64,000 bases of DNA from Paenibacillus sp. CF384 (GTDB taxonomy: Bacteria > Bacillota > Bacilli > Paenibacillales > Paenibacillaceae): assembly GCF_900106745.1 (NCBI RefSeq), contig NZ_FNNV01000006.1:1-64000 (forward strand). The letters are read 5' to 3'. The position numbers were made by a program, and so were the translations under genes. Of this stretch, positions 8,941 through 16,585 are shown in pieces. How positions within the stretch are numbered: the first letter of the stretch is position 1; the number at the start of each line of letters is the position of its first letter. The notes under the pieces were generated by a model that was given only the letters and a program-made list of their open reading frames with translations, was not told the origin of the DNA and ran no database searches.

Positions 8941-10056
8941 TTAATGGACCATTACCCGAACACGCTCTCCATCTGAAACAGTAGGTGCGCTGCTCTCCAG
9001 AATGATCGGTGAATCCGGAAAAATCCCTTGCAGCACCACAGTATCGGTTTCATTCGAATCACCGACTTTGATTATCGCTTTGCGGACATGACTTGTATCG
9101 CCAAGTGGACCTTTCTTCTCCTCAACGACATAAACATAAGCATCTTCACCCTCAAGGTGAATGGCGCTGCTCGGAATAACGATGCCGCCATTAGCAGGCG
9201 AAGATGCAAATCTGAGGTCAATTCGTCCTTGTTCACCTCCACGGAGCGAATCATGTTTTACGGCAACTACCATATTCATTTGATTTTCTTTGTTGTGGAT
9301 TTCCGTAACGAACCCTTCCAGCTGCTTCGCATCTTCCGTGTGACCGACTTGGACATCCAGCTTCTGTCCAATGCTCAACCTCTCGCTAATCTCAGCAGGT
9401 ACCGCCAGCTCCATCCGATATCCTTGACTGGAGGACGCGATACGAACATCAGCACCTGCGCTGGCGGATAGCATATCTTCCACGGCACTCACGTCCATCA
9501 CAATTCCGTCGAAAGGTGCTTTCAGCTCGCGGTTCCTGACCAGATCCGCCTTCATGCTGTCCAGATTACGCTGCTGCATGGCCAGCGTCAGACGTGCGCT
9601 ATCGAGTTCCCGCTTCGCGCTGCGCAGCTGAATCGCATCATCGCTGTTTGCGGCTTCAACATATCGGTCCTGTAAGCCTTGTATGGATAATTGCTGCTGC
9701 TCCAATTGGGTTTTGGCATCCAGATAACGATTATTAGCTTCAAGGCTCTCGTAAATGACGAGCGACTGCCCCTTCTTCACGCTTTCTCCTGCTTTCACCT
9801 TAACGGTTTTTACGTTCCAGCCTGCTTTGTTCGATAACGAAGCTTCAGTAATCGGCTCCAATACACCGCTTCCGGTAAAGGTCTGAACAAGCTCTTCTTG
9901 CCGTCCGATGGTTGTCCACACCTTCGTTAAATTCATCGTTTGCAGCGTATTGCTGAATAGGGTAAGCACGATTAATCCACTGGCAAACAAGATGGCGAGC
10001 AGCCGAATTTTCTTCTTCCTGCCCGTAAGTTCTTGCTCGATTTCTTGCCTTTCCAC
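8941..10056 (-). CDS. HlyD-type membrane-fusion (efflux adaptor) protein
   Basis: Encodes 371 residues from the GTG at 10056, which has GGAGG ten bases upstream; TTG codons at 10065 and 10062 are too close to that site. One membrane anchor lies at about residues 18-38. Then come the split biotinyl-lipoyl-like domain ('VKAGESVKKGQSLVIYESLEA' and 'ELKAPFDGIVMDVSAVEDM'), an intervening coiled coil (about 100-165), and a beta-barrel with a C-terminal MacA-like domain ('IVIPSSAIHLEGEDAYVYVVEE'). Adaptors of this kind normally serve exporters. Here the gene sits between two importer-type permeases and a solute-binding protein, which is unusual. The gap to the permease stop is about 14 bases. Confidence 0.88.
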   Translation of the reverse strand: MERQEIEQELTGRKKKIRLLAILFASGLIVLTLFSNTLQTMNLTKVWTTIGRQEELVQTFTGSGVLEPITEASLSNKAGWNVKTVKVKAGESVKKGQSLVIYESLEANNRYLDAKTQLEQQQLSIQGLQDRYVEAANSDDAIQLRSAKRELDSARLTLAMQQRNLDSMKADLVRNRELKAPFDGIVMDVSAVEDMLSASAGADVRIASSSQGYRMELAVPAEISERLSIGQKLDVQVGHTEDAKQLEGFVTEIHNKENQMNMVVAVKHDSLRGGEQGRIDLRFASSPANGGIVIPSSAIHLEGEDAYVYVVEEKKGPLGDTSHVRKAIIKVGDSNETDTVVLQGIFPDSPIILESSAPTVSDGERVRVMVH

Positions 10057-10070
10057 TTCCAACAAACCTC

Positions 10071-10949
10071 CTACCCTTTAATGCCGGACATTTGAACGCC
10101 TTCGATAAAATATGATTCCGCATATAGAAACAACAGCACCATCGGCAACATGTAGAAGACGGATGCGGCGAAACCTATGCCCCTTGCTTCCTGCTGAACG
10201 ACGGAGAGATACACCGACAATGGCTGTCTGAAGGTATCATCGAGAAAGATGAGCGGCTGCTCCACCATATTCCAGTAATCGACGAACAAGAGCACGATCA
10301 GCGCCGCGAATCCCGGTTTAATAAGTGGAACTATGATTTGAAGGAAGATGCGAAAATGCTCCGCTCCGTCCATATAGGCCGCCTCCACGTAAGCATTCGG
10401 GATCGACAACATGAATTGCCGAAGCATGAACACGCCAAACGTGCCAAAAATACCGGGTAGAATGATAGCACTTGCACTGTTCAGAAGACCTAATTGATCA
10501 GCAATAATATAGTTGGGTACGAGCGTCACTTGAAACGGCATTAACATCGCCACCAGATAAACGAAGAACATCCGGTCCCGACCTTGAAAGCGGAGCTTAG
10601 CAAAAGCATAGGCAGCCAGTGAGCCAACGATAACCTGCCCCGCGATAATGAGCGCAACCATGTAAACCGAATTCCAAAACAGATTTAAATACGTCGGGGT
10701 ATCGATCAGCACTTTGCTGTACTGTTCGAACGAAACCCAGTTAGGTATAAGCTTCAGATTCACAAACGCATCCTTGCCTCCGGCTGCCGCAGCTGTCATC
10801 TTCCCGATCAAATCATAGTTCGATTGGATTTCGTGCTCCGTCATAAGCGAATTGGTGAAGGATACGATGATTGGCAGCAGCATAACGAATGCGATCAACG
10901 CTAGTGGAATCGAGATCGCCACTTTAGTAGTGGCAGCTTTCAGTTTCAT
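10071..10949 (-). CDS. Carbohydrate ABC transporter permease (MalG-like)
   Basis: Encodes 292 residues with six predicted membrane segments and the EAA loop typical of MalG-family permeases ('YVEAAYMDGAEHFRIFLQIIVPLIKPG'). The C-terminus 'FIEGVQMSGIKG' is the standard MalG ending. It should form a heterodimer with the product of the preceding gene. An insertion of about 25 residues after the first membrane segment ('HEIQSNYDLIGKMTAAAAGG') enlarges the first external loop. No ATPase gene is present in the operon; a shared MsmX-type ATPase elsewhere is the usual solution. Confidence 0.9.
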   Translation of the reverse strand: MKLKAATTKVAISIPLALIAFVMLLPIIVSFTNSLMTEHEIQSNYDLIGKMTAAAAGGKDAFVNLKLIPNWVSFEQYSKVLIDTPTYLNLFWNSVYMVALIIAGQVIVGSLAAYAFAKLRFQGRDRMFFVYLVAMLMPFQVTLVPNYIIADQLGLLNSASAIILPGIFGTFGVFMLRQFMLSIPNAYVEAAYMDGAEHFRIFLQIIVPLIKPGFAALIVLLFVDYWNMVEQPLIFLDDTFRQPLSVYLSVVQQEARGIGFAASVFYMLPMVLLFLYAESYFIEGVQMSGIKG

Positions 10950-10961
10950 TGATTCTCCCCA

Positions 10962-11831
10962 TCACTCCAAGTAATTAGTGAAACGCCGTTCTAATGCAAA
11001 CATCCCTGAAACAAAAACGAGCAGGCAAACCACCATGATCGCAGCGGCAGACGTAAGCTTCTGAATATCGAGCGACAAGAACATATTGTTCATATAATGC
11101 TGCAGCATATAAATGCTGTCGTGCGGATAATCTCCCGCGATCAAATACGTCTCCCTGAATATCCGAAACGAGCTGATCAACCCCATCAAGACAACGAAAA
11201 ACATCGTCGGCGTCAAATAGACGAGTGTAATTCGCGTGAATTTATGAACGATGCCCGCTCCTTCGAGCTCCGCCGTCTCGTAATAATCCTTCGGAATACT
11301 CTGCAAACCGGCTAAGAATAGGATGATGTTGTACCCAATGTTTTTCCAAGCATAGACGACGGAAAGCACGGCTCGTGCCCATTGAGACTTCATCCAATCG
11401 ATTCTTGGCACGCCAAGACCATGCAGCCAGCTATTCACAGCCCCGTTCCAATCGAACAGCACTTGCCAGATTAGGACAACGGAAGCGACAGGAACGACAA
11501 GCGGCAATACATAGGCGGTTCTAAGCCCATTGCGGAAATGGATGTTCTGATTCAACAACAAGGCCAGTAACAACGAAATAGCAATTGTGATCGGAACACT
11601 GATAGAAGTAAACAGAAACGTGTTCTTCGATGCTTGAAGGAAGGAATCACTCGCAAGCAGCTCCTTATAATTGGTGAAGCCTACGAACGATCCATCGGTC
11701 GATCGATTCATAAAGGAGTAACAAATCCCCATCACGAACGGAATCAAGTAAAAGACTGAGAATCCGATCGCACTCGGGGCAAGAAATAAGATTGCAACGA
11801 CACTGTGCCGCCGCATAATGATACGAAACAT
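10962..11831 (-). CDS. Sugar ABC transporter permease (MalF-like)
   Basis: Encodes 289 residues from the ATG at 11831, preceded by GAGAGGGG at good distance; a start at 11870 would overlap the amidase gene and has no better site. It has six membrane segments and the EAA loop 'YYETAELEGAGIVHKFTRITLVYLTP'. It pairs with the MalG-like permease 12 bases downstream. Located 22 bases after the amidase stop, so it is very likely co-transcribed. Confidence 0.9.
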   Translation of the reverse strand: MFRIIMRRHSVVAILFLAPSAIGFSVFYLIPFVMGICYSFMNRSTDGSFVGFTNYKELLASDSFLQASKNTFLFTSISVPITIAISLLLALLLNQNIHFRNGLRTAYVLPLVVPVASVVLIWQVLFDWNGAVNSWLHGLGVPRIDWMKSQWARAVLSVVYAWKNIGYNIILFLAGLQSIPKDYYETAELEGAGIVHKFTRITLVYLTPTMFFVVLMGLISSFRIFRETYLIAGDYPHDSIYMLQHYMNNMFLSLDIQKLTSAAAIMVVCLLVFVSGMFALERRFTNYLE

Positions 11832-11853
11832 GACATCCCCTCTCTCCTTCTCC

Positions 11854-12537
11854 TTAACGAAGACTCTCAATCACGCCGCTGGTGATCGCAGACGATATTT
11901 GGTCTTGAAATGTCTCGGTTTGCATTGCCGCTTCTTCATTCAGATTCGAGATGTAGCCGAGCTCGAGTAAAACAGCCGGTTTCGTGTTCTCGCGAATCAC
12001 ATAATAATTGCCGAACTGAACACCTCTATCCTTCGTATGCATGTCCTGCTTGAATAATTGATCATGCATGATCTCGGCAATCTCCTGATCCTGCGGTTTG
12101 TTAAAGTACGTTGTCATCCCGTACACATCTCTTGTTTGATAGGCATCGAAATGAATACTAATGAACAAGTCCGCGTTCTCGGCTTGCGCCACTTCCGTTC
12201 GTGCTTTCAACGAAATCGTCGTATCGTCTTGCCTCGTCATGACAACAGCTGCTCCCTGCTCGGTTAGTTTCTTTCTTACATTTAGCGCGGTTAGCAGCGT
12301 TACATCCTTCTCATAAGTTCCTTGAGCGCCTGTGGAACCGACATCCTTGCCACCGTGCCCGGGATCGAGAACAATCGTTTTTCCTTTCAAGGGTAAATTG
12401 GCATCACTATCCATCACTAATGGCTCTGCTTCGATTGGTTTCGGCTTCGTTGCACCTTCCGTTTGAAGTTGAAAGAGACTGGTCGATACGATGATCAAGA
12501 CAACGGCTATGGCAATTAATTTAGGTGTTGTTTTCAT
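11854..12537 (-). CDS. N-acetylmuramoyl-L-alanine amidase (Amidase_3, CwlD-like)
   Basis: Encodes 227 residues from the ATG at 12537; a longer frame to 12678 runs through a terminator and is rejected. Residues 6-24 are a signal anchor. The zinc amidase motifs are complete: 'VLDPGHGG' (His61), Glu76 in 'GTYEKDV', 'ISIHFDAY' (His129), and the catalytic Glu192 in 'LLELGYISN'. It cleaves the amide bond between muramic acid and the stem peptide of peptidoglycan. As the first gene of an operon with transporter genes and just downstream of a two-component system, it may act in a wall-responsive process rather than in spore cortex formation. The ribosome site (GATGGA) is weak. Confidence 0.88.
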   Translation of the reverse strand: MKTTPKLIAIAVVLIIVSTSLFQLQTEGATKPKPIEAEPLVMDSDANLPLKGKTIVLDPGHGGKDVGSTGAQGTYEKDVTLLTALNVRKKLTEQGAAVVMTRQDDTTISLKARTEVAQAENADLFISIHFDAYQTRDVYGMTTYFNKPQDQEIAEIMHDQLFKQDMHTKDRGVQFGNYYVIRENTKPAVLLELGYISNLNEEAAMQTETFQDQISSAITSGVIESLR

Positions 12538-12613
12538 ATATCCATCATAATTGGCGCCAATCAAGACCACATGGAGCCGAAATAAAGATGAAATAAAGAT
12601 TACTAGCGCAACT

Positions 12614-12660
12614 AAAAAAAGCTTGTCTAGGAGGCGACGAGCACCTTCGTGACAAGCTTT
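12614..12660 (-). terminator. Terminator between the histidine kinase and amidase genes
   Basis: Ten-bp stem AAAGCTTGTC / GACAAGCTTT with a 23-nt loop and seven T on the minus strand, 18 bases past the kinase stop. It separates the two-component genes from the transporter operon, although some readthrough is possible. Confidence 0.8.
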
Positions 12661-12677
12661 ACAGACATCACACTTCA

Positions 12678-14480
12678 TTAAAGTTTCTTCTTCAAGCTAA
12701 AGTAGAATGCGACACCATCCTGTGTGTTGTCCGCGCCATATTCAGCACCGTGCAGCTCCAGAATATTTTTGGAAATGGCAAGTCCGAGTCCCGTCCCGCC
12801 ACCCTCTCGCTGCCTTGCCGTATCTCCCCGATAGAAGCGATCCCACACTTTATCAAGCTGCTCCTCCGGAATATGGACGCCTTTGTTTTCGACGCGGACG
12901 GCAATCCCGGTCGCTTCCTCTGCCACGGAGACGATGATTTCTTGCTTCTCCGGCGTGTAGCGTATCGCGTTCGTCATGAAATTCGTTATCACCTGCTCGA
13001 TGCGATGTTGATTGGCTACAACCAAAGCGGGAACAAGCTGAAGGCTTAACCGCAGTCGTTTATCCGAAATTTCGCGCGCCAACTGCTCGCAAATCAATTC
13101 GATCGACCTTTCGATATAAAACTCGTCCATCTGCATCTTATACGTTCCGGATTCGTATTTTGCCAGCTCCAGCATATCGACGATGAGATGATCCATCTTG
13201 TCGACTTCTTGCTCCATCGCTTCGAAGTAATGGTCCTTCTTATGCGCCGCTACGCCATCCTTGAGTATTGAAATGCAGCTTTTCATGACGCTGAGCGGAG
13301 TCTTGAGCTCGTGGGAGACGCCTGCGATAAAATCTTTCCTCGTTCGCTCCAGCTGCTTTTCTTTCTCGATATCTTCCCGCAGCTTACCGATGTAAGAATG
13401 CAGCGTTGCAGATAATTGGTTGATGTTGCGCGACAGATCCCCGATCTCGTCCTTGGAACGAACAGGAATGCTTTCGGAGAAGTCGAGATTTGCGATTTTC
13501 TTCGTCGTCTGATTGATGCGCAGCAGCGGTCTTGCGATCTTCATGGAAAAGTAAAGCGATGCAATCAAGATGAGCACCAATACAAACACGACGATATACA
13601 CATAATAGTCCTTCATCATCTGTACGGCTTCATCTACCGGCTGCAGCGATGCCATGGCGAAGATATAGTTTGTCGTCCCATTGTCATAATGCACCGGCTG
13701 GATGAACAGCTTGTACTTTACGTTATTTTGCTCATAATCCTGAATGACCAGTGAATCGGCAAGTTGAAGCTTCTCAAATAACAGCTGTTCTTGAAACGCA
13801 TTGATCTGTTCCAGGAACAGCGGATTGGAATAGATCACGTCCGATAATCCTCCGCCTTGCGGAAGCCGGATGTCCGTGACGACTCCGAACAGACTCACAT
13901 ATGACGAAGTTCCCGAGGCACTTGGTTTCCTTATCCCTATTTTATCGCCGACTCCAAAAGCCTTACGCTTAAAAGTCTCATTGGCATATATGATTTCCCC
14001 GGATGGATGATGCAGCGTAATCGGGATAAGCAAGGATCGACTCCTTATCCCTTGAATAATCAGCTCGACTCCGGCTGTAAGCAATGATTGACCTGAAGCG
14101 GCTTCTTCCACGCTCATGAGCTGATAGAGAGGAACTTTAAAGCGCTGCTTCTCCTCCTCTTTGTTCATAGCTTTAAGCAATCGCATTTCCATATAGAAGT
14201 CGTTTATATGCTTTAAGTTACCATCGTGATCGAGGCTTGTGATGGTTACATTGTTATTCCTGTAGAAGTCCTGCTCCAGCGATTGGACAGCAAGCGCATT
14301 TCCTCCTGCTTCCAAATAAGCATTCTTAAATTCGCCGATCTTCGCTTGCAAGTCGCTCACTTTACGATTCGCGTAGTACTCTTGGAAGAAAACCGTTTGC
14401 CCGATATAAATCGTCGCCAGTATGAGCATACACAGCGTAGTCGTAAGCACGAACAATTTCAGTACAATGCCGCTTCTCAT
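12678..14480 (-). CDS. Membrane sensor histidine kinase (HAMP-HisKA-HATPase_c)
   Basis: Encodes 600 residues: membrane segment at about 8-30, an extracytoplasmic sensor region of about 260 residues, a second membrane segment at about 290-312, HAMP, a dimerisation domain with the phospho-acceptor His390 in 'GVSHELKTPLS', and an ATPase domain with N box 'NFMTNAIRYTPE' and G boxes 'GGGTGLGLAISKNI'. It overlaps the response-regulator gene by four bases (ATGA), so the two are translationally coupled. The long external region suggests an extracellular or envelope signal. The adjacent amidase/ABC/HlyD operon is the likely target. Confidence 0.92.
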   Translation of the reverse strand: MRSGIVLKLFVLTTTLCMLILATIYIGQTVFFQEYYANRKVSDLQAKIGEFKNAYLEAGGNALAVQSLEQDFYRNNNVTITSLDHDGNLKHINDFYMEMRLLKAMNKEEEKQRFKVPLYQLMSVEEAASGQSLLTAGVELIIQGIRSRSLLIPITLHHPSGEIIYANETFKRKAFGVGDKIGIRKPSASGTSSYVSLFGVVTDIRLPQGGGLSDVIYSNPLFLEQINAFQEQLLFEKLQLADSLVIQDYEQNNVKYKLFIQPVHYDNGTTNYIFAMASLQPVDEAVQMMKDYYVYIVVFVLVLILIASLYFSMKIARPLLRINQTTKKIANLDFSESIPVRSKDEIGDLSRNINQLSATLHSYIGKLREDIEKEKQLERTRKDFIAGVSHELKTPLSVMKSCISILKDGVAAHKKDHYFEAMEQEVDKMDHLIVDMLELAKYESGTYKMQMDEFYIERSIELICEQLAREISDKRLRLSLQLVPALVVANQHRIEQVITNFMTNAIRYTPEKQEIIVSVAEEATGIAVRVENKGVHIPEEQLDKVWDRFYRGDTARQREGGGTGLGLAISKNILELHGAEYGADNTQDGVAFYFSLKKKL

Positions 14481-15160
14481 AGCTGCCCCTCGAACTTATA
14501 GCCTGTCCGAACAATCGTAACGATCAAATGAGCCTTATCGCCTAGCTTCGTGCGCAAATTGCGAATATGCGTATTCACCGTGCGGTCATCCCCGGCATAC
14601 TCATACCCCCATATTTTCGAAATCAGCTGTTCCCTTGTAATGACGATCCCCTGATTGTTCATCAGGTAGGTGAGAATCTCGAATTCGGTATGTGTGAGCG
14701 TAATTAAAGTTCCTTCGATCGTTACAGTCCGCGATGGAAAATGAACCTTGATCCCATTCCTCGTTAACGCGTCCTCCGACTGTGCCTGTTTTCCGATTCG
14801 GCTGCGACTCTCGATGAGTCGCTTTGCCCTTGCGAGCAGCACCGGGGGACTGTATGGCTTCGTGACATAGTCGTCGGCACCCAGTTCGAAGCCAAGCAGT
14901 GTGTCGTCTTCATCAGCACGGGCGGTCAACATGATGATAGGGACATCCGAGGATTTGCGAATTCTGCGGCATACCGACCATCCATCCAATTCCGGAAGCA
15001 TAATGTCCAGCACGATCAGATCCACTTCATGTTCTTGAAACAACGCCATCGCAGCTTTCCCATCAGCCGCTTCAAGTACTCTGTATCCATCGCTTACGAA
15101 ATAATCTTTGCTGATCTCGCGCAATATTTCCTCATCTTCAACAATCAATATGGTTTTCAT
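14477..15160 (-). CDS. OmpR/PhoB-family response regulator
   Basis: Encodes 227 residues. The receiver domain has the acidic pocket near residues 8-9 and the phosphorylation site Asp52 in 'LIVLDIMLPELDG', then Thr in 'IIMLTARADE' and Lys in 'DDYVTKPYSP'. A winged-helix DNA-binding domain follows ('LTHTEFEILTYLMNNQG', 'DDRTVNTHIRNLRTKLG', 'IVTIVRTGYKFE'). First gene of the two-component operon. The upstream region (15270-15305) has A/T-rich direct repeats (GATAAAGATAAGATAAAGAT) that could be an autoregulatory site. Confidence 0.93.
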   Translation of the reverse strand: MKTILIVEDEEILREISKDYFVSDGYRVLEAADGKAAMALFQEHEVDLIVLDIMLPELDGWSVCRRIRKSSDVPIIMLTARADEDDTLLGFELGADDYVTKPYSPPVLLARAKRLIESRSRIGKQAQSEDALTRNGIKVHFPSRTVTIEGTLITLTHTEFEILTYLMNNQGIVITREQLISKIWGYEYAGDDRTVNTHIRNLRTKLGDKAHLIVTIVRTGYKFEGQL

Positions 15161-15318
15161 GCTGCCGCTCCCGTTTCACGGTTTTCTAAAATCAGTTTAA
15201 CAAACGGACGAGCGTAAACATAATTTCTGCTGCGTCCCCTCAATGTCCCATTGTACGAATTCAATATCAAGAATACATTCAGTTGAGATAAAGATAAGAT
15301 AAAGATCGCCAACATGAT

Positions 15319-15346
15319 TAAAGATTGAATAGGTAGATCCCGATAA
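15319..15346 (+). promoter_or_regulatory. Sigma-D-like promoter before the yjfB-like gene
   Basis: TAAA (15319-15322), 16 bases, then CCCGATAA (15339-15346). This resembles the sigma-D consensus TAAA-N15-GCCGATAT, with one spacer base extra and mismatches at two positions of the -10 box. Confidence 0.4.
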
Positions 15347-15384
15347 TAAAATGTAAGTTGATCAACTAAGTCAGGAGGAGAGAC

Positions 15385-15561
15385 ATGGACATTGCAGCGT
15401 TATCAACATCCTTAGCCCAAATCAATGTATCCCAAGCGGTTGGAATCAGCGTTCTAAATTTGGCTAATGATCAAGCTAAGAGCCAGTCACAGCAACTGGT
15501 TCAAATGATGGAACGAAGTGTACAGCCACATTTAGGCGGAAATCTAGACATAAGCGGATAG
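15385..15561 (+). CDS. yjfB: YjfB-family putative motility protein
   Basis: A 58-residue protein (begins MDIAALSTSLAQINV, includes 'QAVGISVLNLANDQA', ends NLDISG). Its length and pattern (short amphipathic helices, central 'VSxxVLNLA', Gln-rich second half) match the YjfB motility family known from Bacillus and relatives; the exact role is unknown. AGGAGGAG (15373-15380) precedes the ATG at good distance. A sigma-D-like promoter lies about 40 bases upstream, in keeping with a motility regulon. Monocistronic with its own terminator. Confidence 0.72.
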   Translation: MDIAALSTSLAQINVSQAVGISVLNLANDQAKSQSQQLVQMMERSVQPHLGGNLDISG

Positions 15562-15573
15562 TTGATGATAAGA

Positions 15574-15610
15574 AAACCGAAAGCCTTGAGAATCAAGGCT
15601 TTTTTGGTTT
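15574..15610 (+). terminator. Intrinsic terminator of the yjfB-like gene
   Basis: Stem AAAGCCTTGA / TCAAGGCTTT with a 3-nt loop, T-run, and outer AAACC/GGTTT pairing. 13 bases past the stop. Confidence 0.88.
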
Positions 15611-15673
15611 GTACACGGCCGCGGTCCATATAAGAAAGAATAGCCTCTTCTCTACTAAATACGCACAACAATA

Positions 15674-15701
15674 ACATTTAATAGATTCGTTACATATACT
15701 A
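15674..15701 (+). promoter_or_regulatory. Possible mother-cell (sigma-K/E-like) promoter of the Ser-Gly repeat gene
   Basis: CATATACTA (15693-15701) fits the sigma-K -10 pattern CATANNNTA, and an AC pair lies 17 bases upstream (15674-15675). The region is A/T rich, so a chance match cannot be excluded. Confidence 0.35.
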
Positions 15702-15730
15702 CTATGATCCAATGAAAGGAGTTGATTCTT

Positions 15731-16081
15731 ATGGCAGGTTCAACTAACAACAGCAATAGCAATTCACAAGGCAAAAACAACGGTTGGGAAAACAATAGCA
15801 ACGGCTGGTGGGAATGGCGAGATAGCAATGGCTCCAATGGCAGTAATGGCTCACGCGGCAGCAACGGCTCACGGGGCTCTCGTGGTTCCGATGGTTCGCA
15901 CGGTTCGCGCGGCAGCAATGGTTCGCGGGGCAGCAACGGTTCGCGCGGCAGCAACGGTTCACGTGGCAGCAACGGCTCGCGGGGCAGCAACGGCTCACGC
16001 GGCAGTAACGGTTCGCGGGGCAGCAATGGCTCACGCGGCAGTAATAGCACGCCGAATACAGTCCCTCCACGTAATGAATGA
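15731..16081 (+). CDS. Low-complexity Ser-Asn-Gly-Arg repeat protein, possible spore surface protein
   Basis: Encodes 116 residues from the ATG at 15731, which has AAAGGAG (15715-15721) nine bases upstream. The N-terminal 33 residues are Asn/Ser/Gly-rich with three Trp near 'GWWEWRD'. Residues about 34-105 are repeats of Gly-Ser-Asn-Gly-Ser-Arg with one Asp and one His variant. The tail is 'STPNTVPPRNE'. There is no signal peptide, hydrophobic segment or catalytic motif. Spore coat and exosporium proteins of Bacillales are often of this kind (CotG-like Arg/Ser repeats), and the possible mother-cell promoter supports that, but I do not recognise a named family. Reverse-strand frames here read Pro-Arg-Glu-Pro-Leu-Leu repeats and are artefacts. 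Confidence 0.68.
   Translation: MAGSTNNSNSNSQGKNNGWENNSNGWWEWRDSNGSNGSNGSRGSNGSRGSRGSDGSHGSRGSNGSRGSNGSRGSNGSRGSNGSRGSNGSRGSNGSRGSNGSRGSNSTPNTVPPRNE
15827..16046 (+). repeat. 18-bp tandem repeats inside the Ser-Gly-Arg gene
   Basis: About ten tandem copies of an 18-bp unit of the type GGCAGCAACGGTTCGCGC, each encoding GSNGSR. Copies differ mostly at third codon positions, which indicates selection on the protein. The array should be prone to length variation between strains. Confidence 0.85.
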
Positions 16082-16105
16082 TTGAAATCTGATTTCCTTC
16101 AGAGC

Positions 16106-16127
16106 GGCCCATTTCTATGGGTCTTTT
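16106..16127 (+). terminator. Intrinsic terminator of the Ser-Gly-Arg repeat gene
   Basis: Stem GGCCCAT / ATGGGTC (one G-U pair), 4-nt loop, then TTTTCGTTT; 24 bases past the stop. Confidence 0.75.
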
Positions 16128-16150
16128 CGTTTCCTAAGACGAAGTTTCTA

Positions 16151-16179
16151 TTGAAAGTTAACGCTTTCAAAAGTATAAT
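16151..16179 (+). promoter_or_regulatory. Sigma-A promoter with overlapping palindromic operator
   Basis: TTGAAA (16151-16156), 17 bases, TATAAT (16174-16179), followed by AAAAGGAGG and the GTG at 16207. The perfect inverted repeat TTGAAAG / CTTTCAA (16151-16170) with a 6-base centre covers the -35 box and most of the spacer. It resembles LacI-family or catabolite-type operators but is wider than a canonical cre. Confidence 0.7.
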
Positions 16180-16206
16180 AATGGAATCAAAAGGAGGTTT
16201 TTACAA

Positions 16207-16533
16207 GTGAATGATGACCAGCAGGACAAGCCCTTATACTACGATGGAAGTGGTCATCTACCGCTTCCCTCCAAATCTGAGCAAAGCAAGGAACTTTCCG
16301 ATTCAGAACGTTCAGACCTAACTCAGCCTTTACAGATGCGCACAGTTACGTTTGACTTTGAATTTGATCACAGCATGTGGTTCGGCAGCCATGTCATCGT
16401 TGAGAGGGATGGCGTAATTGTCGGTTCGGGACTTGTAGAAGAGTACAATGAACACGATGTCCGAATTGAACGTGATTGGCATCCGCGTCGTCTGTCTTCG
16501 TTTAAGATTTCTCCATCGACTTCTAAACGTTAA
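16207..16533 (+). CDS. Small hypothetical protein
   Basis: Encodes 108 residues from a GTG with a near-perfect AAGGAGG site eight to nine bases upstream and a strong sigma-A promoter. Residues 1-45 are polar and probably disordered (Ser/Glu/Lys rich). Residues 46-95 look like a small beta-barrel ('MRTVTFDFEFDHSMWFGSHVIVERDGVIVGSGLVEEYNEHDVRI'). No signal or membrane segment. Family not recognised. The palindrome over its promoter implies repression. It is convergent with the AraC gene across a shared terminator. Confidence 0.7.
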   Translation: MNDDQQDKPLYYDGSGHLPLPSKSEQSKELSDSERSDLTQPLQMRTVTFDFEFDHSMWFGSHVIVERDGVIVGSGLVEEYNEHDVRIERDWHPRRLSSFKISPSTSKR

Positions 16534-16548
16534 TAGATCGTCAAACTT

Positions 16549-16575
16549 AAACGACCACATCTAGTGGTCGTTTTT
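16549..16575 (+). terminator. Intrinsic terminator (mainly plus strand)
   Basis: Ten-bp stem AAACGACCAC / GTGGTCGTTT with a 5-nt loop and TTTTT on the plus strand. It lies between the convergent genes ending at 16533 and 16586 and may serve both. Confidence 0.85.
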
Positions 16576-16585
16576 ATTATTCGCG

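Noticed and set aside
12538-12678. N-terminal extension of the amidase gene to 12678
   Set aside because: The extension would be encoded within the kinase terminator hairpin and lacks a ribosome site; the start at 12537 gives a normal signal anchor.
15827-16046. CRISPR-like repeat array
   Set aside because: Units are contiguous 18-bp coding repeats without spacers.
15655-16112. Reverse-strand frames reading Pro-Arg-Glu-Pro-Leu-Leu or Cys-rich repeats over the Ser-Gly-Arg gene
   Set aside because: They are the complements of an 18-bp tandem repeat whose variation is silent only in the plus-strand frame; no ribosome site on the minus strand.
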